A stretch of DNA of 6,844 bases from Candidatus Woesearchaeota archaeon. Its GTDB lineage: Archaea > Nanobdellota > Nanobdellia > Woesearchaeales > GW2011-AR9. Location: positions 1 to 6,844 of the forward strand of contig JAGVYX010000048.1 of NCBI GenBank assembly GCA_018303045.1, read 5' to 3'. Positions 1 to 5,188 of this stretch are shown piece by piece. Both the position numbers and the translations under genes were made by a program. A model generated the notes under the pieces. The model had not been told where the DNA came from. It ran no database searches and worked only from the letters and a program-made list of their open reading frames with translations. Every line of letters starts with the position of its first letter. The stretch's first letter is position 1.

Positions 1-4
1 ATTT

Positions 5-16
5 GAGCGAAGCGAA
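5..16 (+). repeat. Short repeat GAGCGAAGCGAA, left copy
   Basis: This 12-bp sequence is present exactly, in inverted orientation, at the right end of the window (6833-6844). Here it is intergenic, just past the 3' end of tRNA-Gln. At the other end it is read in frame inside lepA. Two copies at opposite edges suggest a genome-wide short repeat at which the assembly or window was cut, but that is inference. Confidence 0.5.
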
Positions 17-26
17 AATTGAAGAG

Positions 27-97
27 CTGCGGGACCTGGATTCGAACCAAGATACTCGCCTCCAGAGGGCGAAGTCCTACCATTAGACGATCCCGCA
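27..97 (-). tRNA. tRNA-Gln (anticodon CUG)
   Basis: This 71-nt minus-strand gene folds into a full cloverleaf. The acceptor stem TGCGGGA/TCCCGCA has 7 bp with U1-A72, and the discriminator is G73; both are typical of glutamine tRNAs. The D arm is GTCT-AATGGTA-GGAC, the anticodon stem is TCGCC/GGCGA with loop CTCTGGA (anticodon CTG), and the T arm is CTTGG-TTCGAAT-CCAGG. CCA is not encoded, so it must be added by the CCA-adding enzyme. The gene reads the Gln codon CAG. The stop codon of the preceding GIY-YIG gene falls at the D-stem/D-loop border, so the mature 5' end is cut from sequence that is also coding. Confidence 0.96.
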
Positions 98-340
98 ATG
101 ATTGGTAATTTTATTTTTTAACTCTTTTTTACCTTTCGCTGTTTTATAATATCTTTCCTTCTTAAATGCTTCATATTTATCAACGTATCCTTCTTTAAAT
201 ATCAACTTCAACGGTTTTCTGTTTCTAGTTGATTTTACTCTGCCATTATTGTGTTCGGACAATCTTTTGTTAATATTTGAAGTACAACCAATGTATAAAT
301 TATTGTCCTTTAAACTTTTTAATGCGTACACTGTGTACAT
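83..340 (-). CDS. GIY-YIG endonuclease-like small protein (UPF0213/YhbQ type)
   Basis: This 85-residue protein is one complete GIY-YIG nuclease fold. The first motif is VYALKS (residues 4-9), followed by YIG at 16-18, Arg26 on the following helix (KRLSEHN), and a conserved Glu region around 57-62 (EAFKKER) that should hold the metal-binding glutamate. The C-terminal basic block KGKKELK is usual for the family. Cellular function is unknown for most stand-alone members; DNA cleavage, repair or homing are the options. The family-like part ends near residue 78. The last residues (CGIV) and the stop are encoded by the first 15 nt of the tRNA-Gln gene. No Shine-Dalgarno sequence precedes the ATG. 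A 10-bp copy of tRNA-Gln sequence lies 8 bp upstream of the start, suggesting that gene and repeat arrived together (inference). Confidence 0.85.
   Translation of the reverse strand: MYTVYALKSLKDNNLYIGCTSNINKRLSEHNNGRVKSTRNRKPLKLIFKEGYVDKYEAFKKERYYKTAKGKKELKNKITNHCGIV
85..94 (-). repeat. 10-bp direct repeat, copy within tRNA-Gln
   Basis: AGACGATCCC on the plus strand (GGGATCGTCT in tRNA sense) is part of the acceptor/D-stem region of tRNA-Gln. It is repeated exactly and in the same orientation at 349-358, so the two copies bracket the GIY-YIG gene. This could be a target-site duplication or recombination scar, or chance. Confidence 0.5.
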
Positions 341-348
341 AATATAAA

Positions 349-358
349 AGACGATCCC
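349..358 (-). repeat. 10-bp direct repeat, copy upstream of the GIY-YIG gene
   Basis: This second copy of AGACGATCCC (plus strand) is 264 bp from the tRNA-internal copy. It lies between the palindrome at 359-397 and the GIY-YIG start codon. Beyond the 10-bp core the similarity to tRNA-Gln fades quickly, so it would be a remnant of the tRNA 5' end rather than a functional gene. Confidence 0.45.
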
Positions 359-397
359 CCTCGGCCGTAGCCCGAAGGCAACGGCCTACGGGCGAGG
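359..397. repeat. Palindromic element with two alternative hairpins
   Basis: The arms CCTCGGCCGTAG (359-370) and CTACGGGCGAGG (386-397) pair over 12 positions with one mismatch around a 15-nt loop. A competing hairpin forms at 364-385: GCCGT pairs with ACGGC and GCC with GGC, with a CGAA tetraloop and one A-A mismatch. It begins 9 bp past the ftsX stop. It could protect or terminate the prfB-ftsE-ftsX message, but no clear run of U follows it. A dispersed palindromic repeat is the other reading. Confidence 0.6.
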
Positions 398-405
398 CGC
401 AATGT

Positions 406-1311
406 TTACGCTCTTAGATACTTCCTGATTGCCAGCTGGCTGGATATTACTCCCAAACCTATGCCGAACGCAAGCTGTGTTAAAAAAATAACCGGTAAGT
501 TGCTGATAAAATAGCCGAACAAATTGAATCCGGAAAGCAAAAGCTTCAAGCCGGAATTTAGGAAAAGAAGGCCAACGCCGAAAATTAAAAGAGCGATAAC
601 TGCCGACAAGAATCCTACAATTACACCCTGCACCAGGAATGGCCCTCTGATAAAATTATTGGAAGCTCCCACCAGTCTCATAGTCTCTATCTCTTCCCTT
701 GAATTATAAATTGCCAATCTGACGGTATTGAAAGCCACCAGAATAGCCGCCAAAGCTAAAATGATATTTGCGATTATGCCTGCATTATTAATGCCGGAAG
801 AAATGGAGGCGAGCCGTTCAATCGCCGGCTTCTTTTGTTGATAGTCTATTTTTGAAATAAGACTGCTGAAATCGGAATTGATTAAAAAGTTGGAAATTGC
901 CGCATACTGCGAAGCCTCCCATGCCTGAATATTTATAGAAGACAAAAGAGGATTTTTGCCAAGCTCCCGCAGCGATTCCATAATGGATTGATCGTCTCTG
1001 TGCTTTAACACGAATTTCTGGAGAGCCTCATCTTTTGAAATATAGACGACATCTTTGATGCCCGACACTCCTGAAAGCTCTTTTTGAATTGCCAAGATTT
1101 CGTCCGAAGACAATTCGTCATTAAAGTAAACATACATATCTAATTTTTCTTCTATGTTTTTGGTGAGAATCTGCGATGATTCTCTAAAAAGAAAAAGCGA
1201 CGTGGCCATAGAGATAGCCAGAACCATAATGAAAATTGCGGCGACCGATAAGCCGCTGTTGCGCTTAAAATCCATCCAGCCGGATTTTATAATTCTGATC
1301 AGCAGTGTCAT
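406..1311 (-). CDS. ftsX: Cell division protein FtsX
   Basis: This 301-residue inner-membrane protein is the partner of FtsE. In known systems FtsEX links ATP hydrolysis to activation of peptidoglycan hydrolases at the septum. A short basic cytoplasmic N-terminus is followed by TM1 (about 21-42), a large extracytoplasmic domain (43-175), TM2 (178-198), the cytoplasmic signature EEIETMRLVGAS (206-217), TM3 (223-250) and TM4 (272-293). Length and four-helix layout match the family. The start is fixed by the ATGA overlap with the ftsE stop, giving translational coupling. The stop is TAA. It is the last gene of the prfB-ftsE-ftsX unit, and a palindrome begins 9 bp downstream. The hydrolase or adaptor it controls is not in the window. 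Confidence 0.95.
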   Translation of the reverse strand: MTLLIRIIKSGWMDFKRNSGLSVAAIFIMVLAISMATSLFLFRESSQILTKNIEEKLDMYVYFNDELSSDEILAIQKELSGVSGIKDVVYISKDEALQKFVLKHRDDQSIMESLRELGKNPLLSSINIQAWEASQYAAISNFLINSDFSSLISKIDYQQKKPAIERLASISSGINNAGIIANIILALAAILVAFNTVRLAIYNSREEIETMRLVGASNNFIRGPFLVQGVIVGFLSAVIALLIFGVGLLFLNSGLKLLLSGFNLFGYFISNLPVIFLTQLAFGIGLGVISSQLAIRKYLRA

Positions 1312-1997
1312 AATATGAATTTACCTTTGACTTCGTCTCTGATGACCTCGCCTTTTTCAAGAGTGATGACTCTTTTGCCCAAACTATTAACAATTTCCTT
1401 GTTGTGGGTGGCTAAAACAACGGTCGTGCCCATCTCATTAATTTTCACCAATAACTTAATTATCTCCTGCGTATGGAAAGGGTCAAGGTTGCCGGTCGGC
1501 TCATCGGCTAAAATAACATCCGGCCTGTGGACAAGAGCTCTGGCAATCGCCACCCTTTGGCGTTCTCCGCCGGAAAGCTCTTCCGGGAAATTATCGGCTC
1601 TTTCCTTAAGGCCGACCAATTCCAAAACTTGGGGAACCGTGCCGGCAATTTCTCCGTCCGAAACCCCCATCACCTCCATAATATAAGCGATATTTTCGTA
1701 AGCCGTTTTTGAAGGAAAAAGTTTGTAATCCTGAAAAATGGCTCCAATTTTTCTGCGGATGTGGGGAAGATTTGATCGGCCGATTTGATGAACGTCTTCT
1801 CCCTCAAAAATAACGAAACCATCGGTCGGGTTTTCTTCGGCCATTAACATCTTAAAAAGCGTGGTCTTGCCGGCTCCCGATCGGCCGACGATTGAAACAA
1901 ATTCTTTTGGCTGAATTTCAAAAGAAACGTCTTTTAAGGCCGTAATTGATCTGCCGTCTGAATAATAAATTTTGGTGATTTTTTGAAAATTGATCAT
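1308..1997 (-). CDS. ftsE: Cell division ATP-binding protein FtsE
   Basis: This 229-residue ABC ATPase energises FtsX. Motifs are complete: Walker A GRSGAGKTT (38-46), Q-loop Gln89, signature LSGGERQR (141-148), Walker B with catalytic Glu (ILADEP, 162-167), D-loop (GNLD, 169-172) and switch His198 (ATHNK). Length equals the family norm. The gene overlaps prfB by ATGA at its start and ftsX by ATGA at its end, so all three should be translated in a coupled way. prfB-ftsE-ftsX is a known arrangement in several bacterial phyla. The stop is UGA, the codon read by the RF2 encoded just upstream. Confidence 0.96.
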   Translation of the reverse strand: MINFQKITKIYYSDGRSITALKDVSFEIQPKEFVSIVGRSGAGKTTLFKMLMAEENPTDGFVIFEGEDVHQIGRSNLPHIRRKIGAIFQDYKLFPSKTAYENIAYIMEVMGVSDGEIAGTVPQVLELVGLKERADNFPEELSGGERQRVAIARALVHRPDVILADEPTGNLDPFHTQEIIKLLVKINEMGTTVVLATHNKEIVNSLGKRVITLEKGEVIRDEVKGKFIL

Positions 1998-3008
1998 GAT
2001 AGCTTTAACTCGGCTTCAATAAATTGGTCTAAATTTCCATCCAGTATTTCTTCGGTATTTGAAGTTTCAACATTGGTTCTCAAATCTTTTACCATTTTAT
2101 ACGGGTGCAGGACATAGGACCTGATTTGATTCCCCCATTCTATAGATACCGCCTTGCCCTTTAACTCCGCCAGCGTTTTGGCTTTTTCCCGTTCTTTTAA
2201 CTGATAAAGTTTGGCGTAAAGCAGTTTCATGGCCTGCTCCTTATTTTGGGCGTGCGATCTTTCCGATTGCGCGGCGACCGTAATTTTTGTCGGCAAATGA
2301 GTGATTCTCACGGCCGTCATTCTTTTATTGACGTTCTGGCCGCCCGGCCCCGAAGATTTATAGACATCAACCCTTAATTCGTCGGGTTTTACTTCTAAAG
2401 CCTCTTCTTTGAAAGAAATTTCGGGTAAAATTTCAACTAAGGCAAACGATGTGTGGCGTAAAGACTGGGACGAAAAAGGAGAAATCCTCACTAACCTGTG
2501 AACTCCCGTTTCTTTTTTTAAAAAGCCGTAAGCGTAAAAACCCTGCATTTCAATATTAACGGATTTTATGCCTATTCTCCCTTCCGGGCCGGGATCGCCG
2601 AACGACTGATCTACAATTTTTGATTTCCATCCCTTTCTGTCGGAATATCTTAAGTACATTCTTAAGAGCATGGCTGACCAATCCTGGGCATCCTGGCCGC
2701 CGGCTCCGGCATAAATTGATAAAACGGCATTGCCCTTATCGTGCTTTCCTGAAAGGAAAATACGAAACTCCATCTTTTTTAAATCATCCTCGTTTTTTAT
2801 CAGATCAAATTCAGCGATTTCTTGCTGAAACTCCGATAATTCTTTGGTCGTTTCAACCGCCTTTGCCTGATCTTTCCAAAAATCAGGCTCCTGCGTCTCT
2901 GACTCTAATTCCTTGATTTTTTCTCTTTTTTTATCAACTTCAAAGACGGTCCGCCAAAAGGCGGAGCTTAGCCTGTAAATCTTCGGTTTTTTCTGGAAAG
3001 TTCATCAT
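1994..3008 (-). CDS. prfB: Peptide chain release factor 2 (RF2), programmed +1 frameshift
   Basis: RF2 ends translation at UGA and UAA. The gene is read in two frames. Codons 1-22 run from ATG at 3008 (a second ATG follows at 3005) to CTT, then UGA (2940-2942). A +1 shift at CUU-UGA skips one U and continues GAA-GTT-GAT (from 2941) for 315 codons to UGA at 1994, giving 337 residues. The shifted frame matches RF2 closely. The SPF recognition tripeptide is at about 176-178 (RISPFSS) and catalytic GGQ at about 222-224 (SGPGGQNVN), with a typical end (LDGNLDQFIEAEL). Domain 1 seems about 26 residues shorter than in E. coli RF2. A perfect hairpin lies 4 nt before the slippery codon, where E. coli has a Shine-Dalgarno-like element. 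High RF2 should stop at UGA and lower its own synthesis (established autoregulation). The gene overlaps ftsE by 4 bp. Confidence 0.93.
2940..2965 (-). promoter_or_regulatory. prfB +1 frameshift site with upstream hairpin
   Basis: In mRNA sense, CTTTGA (2945-2940) is the conserved slippery site: Leu CUU in the P site, UGA in the A site. TCCGCC-TTTT-GGCGGA (2965-2950), a perfect 6-bp stem with a UUUU loop, ends 4 nt before CUU. The stimulator in E. coli, AGGGGG three nt before CUU, is not present; GGCGGA is at most a weak anti-SD match. The frameshift site is certain from the protein match; a role for the hairpin is inference. Confidence 0.85.
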
Positions 3009-3017
3009 ACTTCAATT

Positions 3018-3046
3018 ATTCTATTATCTTACCAAAAATTCGTAAA
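3018..3046 (-). promoter_or_regulatory. Candidate promoter for prfB
   Basis: In minus-strand sense, TTTACG (3046-3041) and TAGAAT (3023-3018, 5 of 6 matches to TATAAT) are separated by exactly 17 bp. The expected RNA start lies only 2-4 nt before the prfB ATG, which would give an almost leaderless message. The -35 box is weak and overlaps the U-tract of the terminator just upstream. Confidence 0.4.
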
Positions 3047-3072
3047 AATTAAAAGCCCCTCGCGAAAGGGCT
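3044..3072 (-). terminator. Rho-independent terminator upstream of prfB
   Basis: In minus-strand sense the stem AGCCCTT / AGGGGCT (7 bp with one G-U pair) closes a TCGCG loop and is followed by TTTTAATTTTT. It would end transcripts from the tRNA-Thr side or from the strong promoter at 3310-3338, about 36 nt before the prfB start. It could act as a plain terminator or as an attenuator for prfB. Confidence 0.75.
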
Positions 3073-3189
3073 CTTGACCTAAATTTAATTTTTTCTTCAT
3101 AATAACGAACTGGCTACAAATAATCGATTAACACGAATAACGTCTAATCTGCATAAAATAATGTATATATAATTGTAACCATTTCGCCG

Positions 3190-3225
3190 CCATGAAAATA
3201 CTCTCAAAATTGAACTATTTCATGG
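3190..3225 (-). other. Long hairpin in the prfB upstream region
   Basis: The arms CCATGAAA and TTTCATGG (3218-3225 and 3190-3197) pair perfectly over 8 bp. A weaker inner pairing (TTCA with TGAG) lies around the tip. The stretch is otherwise AT-rich. The tip holds the TGA (3204-3206) that ends the small reading frame starting at 3305. The structure could belong to a regulatory leader or a small RNA; no known RNA family is recognised. Confidence 0.5.
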
Positions 3226-3305
3226 GGCCGTATATCGCAATTAAATTTAAAATATATTGGATAATTTGTATCGTCATGATAATAAGTTAATTTTTTACGC
3301 AACAT
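3204..3305 (-). CDS. Possible 33-residue leader peptide ending in UGA
   Basis: An ATG (3305-3303) begins 5 bp past the -10 box of the strong promoter and opens a 33-codon frame. It starts MLRKKLTYYHDD and ends HEIVQF before UGA. The frame then stays open for a further 19 codons to a TAG. Composition is AT-rich and aromatic-rich, unlike the neighbouring genes, and there is no ribosome binding site, so it may be non-coding. It is reported because of its place: a UGA-terminated frame at a hairpin tip upstream of the gene for the UGA-reading release factor. I do not recognise a family. Confidence 0.25.
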   Translation of the reverse strand: MLRKKLTYYHDDTNYPIYFKFNCDIRPHEIVQF

Positions 3306-3309
3306 TGCC

Positions 3310-3338
3310 ATTTTATCATACTATCCCTCGCTTGTCAA
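3310..3338 (-). promoter_or_regulatory. Strong sigma70-type promoter
   Basis: In minus-strand sense, consensus TTGACA (3338-3333), a 17-bp spacer and TAAAAT (3315-3310, 5 of 6) form the best promoter in the window. It lies 4 bp past the encoded CCA of tRNA-Thr and points toward prfB. RNA would begin near 3303. The first strong stop is the terminator at 3072-3044, giving a transcript of about 230-260 nt. Confidence 0.75.
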
Positions 3339-3342
3339 TAGG

Positions 3343-3417
3343 TGGAGCCGAAGAGAGGATTTGAACCTCCGACCTACTCTTTACGAAAGAGTTGCTCTAC
3401 CGCTGAGCTACTTCGGC
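3343..3417 (-). tRNA. tRNA-Thr (anticodon CGU)
   Basis: This 75-nt minus-strand gene includes an encoded CCA (3345-3343). The acceptor stem is GCCGAAG/CTTCGGC with discriminator U. The D arm is GCTC-AGCGGTA-GAGC, the anticodon stem ACTCT/AGAGT with loop TTCGTAA (anticodon CGT), and the T arm GGAGG-TTCAAAT-CCTCT. It reads the Thr codon ACG. It is the only one of the three tRNAs here with an encoded CCA. No terminator follows directly, so its precursor may run on into the prfB leader. Confidence 0.96.
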
Positions 3418-3427
3418 GCTCTTTCAG

Positions 3428-3454
3428 ATTATCATAACGAAGCTGAATTTTCAA
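3428..3454 (-). promoter_or_regulatory. Candidate promoter for tRNA-Thr
   Basis: In minus-strand sense, TTGAAA (3454-3449, 5 of 6) and GATAAT (3433-3428, 5 of 6) are separated by 15 bp, slightly short. RNA would start a few nt before the tRNA 5' end. Its -35 box coincides with the -35 box proposed for the divergent kinase gene. Confidence 0.4.
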
Positions 3455-3476
3455 TTTGTCTGAATGGTGGTATGAT
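3448..3476 (+). promoter_or_regulatory. Candidate promoter for the histidine kinase gene
   Basis: TTTTCA (3448-3453), a 17-bp spacer and TATGAT (3471-3476) preceded by TGG give an extended -10 promoter. RNA would start at about 3483, directly at the ATG at 3484, so the message is probably leaderless. This placement favours 3484 over the upstream ATG at 3472, which lies inside the -10 box. Confidence 0.5.
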
Positions 3477-3483
3477 AAATAAT

Positions 3484-4730
3484 ATGGCTATCCCAGCAAC
3501 GGTAAAAAACAAAAAATTTGCCATACGCCTGCCGAAATTCTTTAATTTGGTGAGGATTTTTTCGTTCGTTAATATCAGCATATTTATATTATTTATTCAT
3601 TATTTCCCGGAGTACTTTGCTTACATATTGGATAGAAAAATCCTGATAATTATTCTTCTGTCGTTGACATTTTGGGATATTATTTTTTATGCCGCAATCT
3701 CGCCATTTGCCAGCCGCAAAATAGTGCTTTACGCAAATAATATCAGCTGGGCTTTATTTATGTTTGGCGTTGTCTACGTTTCGGGCGGCGTATACAGCCC
3801 CCTTATCATTACTCTTACTTTCCCGATTATCACAACGGCCTTTGACTTGGAAGCTAAAGCCTCTCGAATAATCGGCGGTTTAATCATGGCGATGTTTATC
3901 GCTCAAATATTCCTAGATACGCGTTTTCCGCATACGAAAAGCTATTTTTCTGTCGGCTTTACGGCAGTATTTTAATAGGAATTGCCGCTCACTATACCTA
4001 TGTTATTATCAAAGAAACCCTCCGCCAAAAATACGAAAAAGAAGAAGCGGCGCGAAAATACAGCGATTTATTGGAAGCCGACGAAGCAAAATCGGAATTT
4101 ATCACCATTGCCTCCCATCAATTAAGGACTCCGCTCACCGAACTTAAATGGCTTATTAGCGATGGCGACAGCCAATCAATCATCAAAGCAAAAAACAGCG
4201 TTGATAAAATTATAAAGGTTGCCGATAGTATTTTGCTGGCTTCGGAGCAAACAAAGGACGAATTTAAATATAAGTCGGTTCCGTCCGACCTTATAATAAT
4301 TTTAAAGGAAACTATTGATGACTTAAAGGAATCGGCTTCCAAGAGAAACACGGCTATCCATTTTGAAGATTATCCTGAAAAAATCATAATCTTGATTGAT
4401 CAGCAAAGAATGCGCCTCGCTTTAGCTAATATAATTGATAATGCCATACTCTATTCTCCAAATGGAGATATCCATATCACTGTGAAAGAAAACTCGGAGA
4501 TTATAGTAAGCGTTGCCGATAACGGCATCGGCATACCGGAAGACCAGCAAAAAAGAATCTTCACGAAATTATTCAGAGCGCGAAACGCCCTATCTATAGA
4601 ACCGAATGAAACCGGCCTGGGCCTTTATATCACGAAAAGCATTATTGAAAAGCACGGCGGAAGAATTTGGTTTGAATCAAAAGAAGGCGAAGGAACAACC
4701 TTTTTTATAGCCTTGCCAATAAGCGGGTGA
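3484..4730 (+). pseudogene. Membrane sensor histidine kinase, split by a one-base frameshift
   Basis: The first frame (3484-3975) encodes 163 residues with five membrane helices (about 24-45, 52-72, 78-98, 103-120, 128-145) and the start of a sixth, including a VSGGVYSP segment like RegB-type sensor domains. It stops at TAA (3973-3975). The frame one base back continues at 3972 with LIGIAAHYTYVIIKE, the rest of helix six, a short linker and a full kinase core. The core has phospho-acceptor His in SHQLRTPL (about residue 212 of the joined protein), an N-box (NIIDNA), DNGIGIP, an F-box region and GLGLYI, then ends in TGA at 4728. One missing T in TTTT (3970-3973) would explain the break. The joined length is about 415 residues. 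The helical hairpin after the His looks about 12 residues short. No response regulator is adjacent. The second half has no ATG near the break. It may be a real pseudogene, a sequencing error or a recoded gene. Confidence 0.8.
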
Positions 4731-4793
4731 GCGGAGTCGAACCGCCGTCTATTCCTTGGGAAGGAATCATAATAGCCGTTATACGACACCCGC
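4722..4793 (-). tRNA. tRNA-Gly (anticodon CCC)
   Basis: This 72-nt minus-strand gene has acceptor stem GCGGGTG/CACCCGC and discriminator U, usual for glycine. The anticodon stem is ATTCC/GGAAT with loop TTCCCAA (anticodon CCC), and the T arm is GGCGG-TTCGACT-CCGCT. The D stem is weak (GTAT/TTAT with a 13-22 mismatch), as in many tRNA-Gly. CCA is not encoded. It reads GGG. It starts 5 nt after the stop of the FtsB-like gene, so the two are probably co-transcribed. Its 3' end overlaps the kinase stop on the other strand by 9 bp. Confidence 0.93.
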
Positions 4794-4798
4794 ATAAA

Positions 4799-5182
4799 TT
4801 AAAACTTTATTTTTCCTAAAATTTTATCCCAAAAACTTTGCTTTTGGGGTTCCTCTGTCTTATCTTCTTCTGAAGGCAAGACTGCCACAACTTCTTCTCC
4901 GGGCTTTTTGAGATTGAGCTTTTCTCTGGCTTCTCTTTCTAAAAATTCTTCCTGCGAAGATTCGTAAGCCTGCACTTGAAGCTGCTGCTTCTTTTCTTCC
5001 GCCGCCCTAATCTCCGCCTTTAATTGCTCTATCTGCGAATTAAGCATGGCCCGTCTTTGGCTGATTCTGAAATTGGAAAATGCCAAGAAACCAACGACGG
5101 TCAAAATCAAAAGCCCAAAAAATGCCATGAAAAATATATCCTGCCAAGAGCTCTTTTTTATTTGCTTGTATTTTGGTATCAT
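4799..5182 (-). CDS. FtsB/DivIC-type septum formation initiator protein
   Basis: This 127-residue bitopic membrane protein has a basic cytoplasmic N-terminus, one membrane helix (about 15-37) and a coiled coil rich in Glu, Lys and Gln (about 40-72). It then carries the family motif EREAREKLNLKKPGEEVV (82-99) and an acidic tail ending FWDKILGKIKF. Proteins of this family join the divisome core (FtsB-FtsL-FtsQ, or DivIC) and help activate septal cell-wall synthesis. The ATG at 5182 is preferred; the in-frame TTG at 5185 adds only one residue. No Shine-Dalgarno sequence is visible. The gene is followed after 5 nt by tRNA-Gly. FtsB and DivIC cannot be separated on sequence alone. Confidence 0.85.
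   Translation of the reverse strand: MIPKYKQIKKSSWQDIFFMAFFGLLILTVVGFLAFSNFRISQRRAMLNSQIEQLKAEIRAAEEKKQQLQVQAYESSQEEFLEREAREKLNLKKPGEEVVAVLPSEEDKTEEPQKQSFWDKILGKIKF
5174..5182 (+). promoter_or_regulatory. Candidate extended -10 box for the tiny plus-strand ORF
   Basis: TGG followed by TATCAT (5177-5182) is an extended -10 pattern. The expected RNA start falls on the ATG at 5189. The -35 region is only a T-run, so support is weak. The box overlaps the start codon of the divergent FtsB-like gene. Confidence 0.25.
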
Positions 5183-5188
5183 CAAGAT

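Noticed and set aside
2620..2916. Plus-strand ORF of 98 codons
   Set aside because: It is a shadow of prfB, whose minus-strand frame is clearly conserved. The same holds for the plus-strand ORFs inside ftsX, ftsE and lepA and the minus-strand ORF inside the kinase.
3029..3100. Minus-strand 23-codon ORF running through the terminator before prfB
   Set aside because: It encodes no recognisable peptide, lacks a ribosome binding site, and is explained by the terminator stem and U-tract.
3192..3290. Plus-strand 32-codon ORF (MKILSKLNYF...) with hydrophobic end
   Set aside because: No promoter or ribosome binding site; AT-rich DNA gives such frames by chance, and it opposes the strong minus-strand promoter.
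3147..3305. Reading the leader UGA as tryptophan or glycine to extend the small frame to a TAG
   Set aside because: UGA ends at least four genes in the window and the prfB frameshift requires it to be a stop.
3361..3483. Upstream extension of the kinase reading frame, including a start at 3361
   Set aside because: It would run antisense through tRNA-Thr and through the promoter; the sequence only becomes protein-like from the ATG at 3484.
4828..4848. Inverted repeat CCCAAAA / TTTTGGG near the end of the FtsB-like gene
   Set aside because: It is within coding sequence and not followed by a U-tract, so it is not a terminator; it is likely chance from Lys/Gln-rich codons.
5024..5188. Long start for the plus-strand ORF ending at 5284
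   Set aside because: This part is antisense to the FtsB-like coding region; only the stretch from 5189 looks like an independent peptide.
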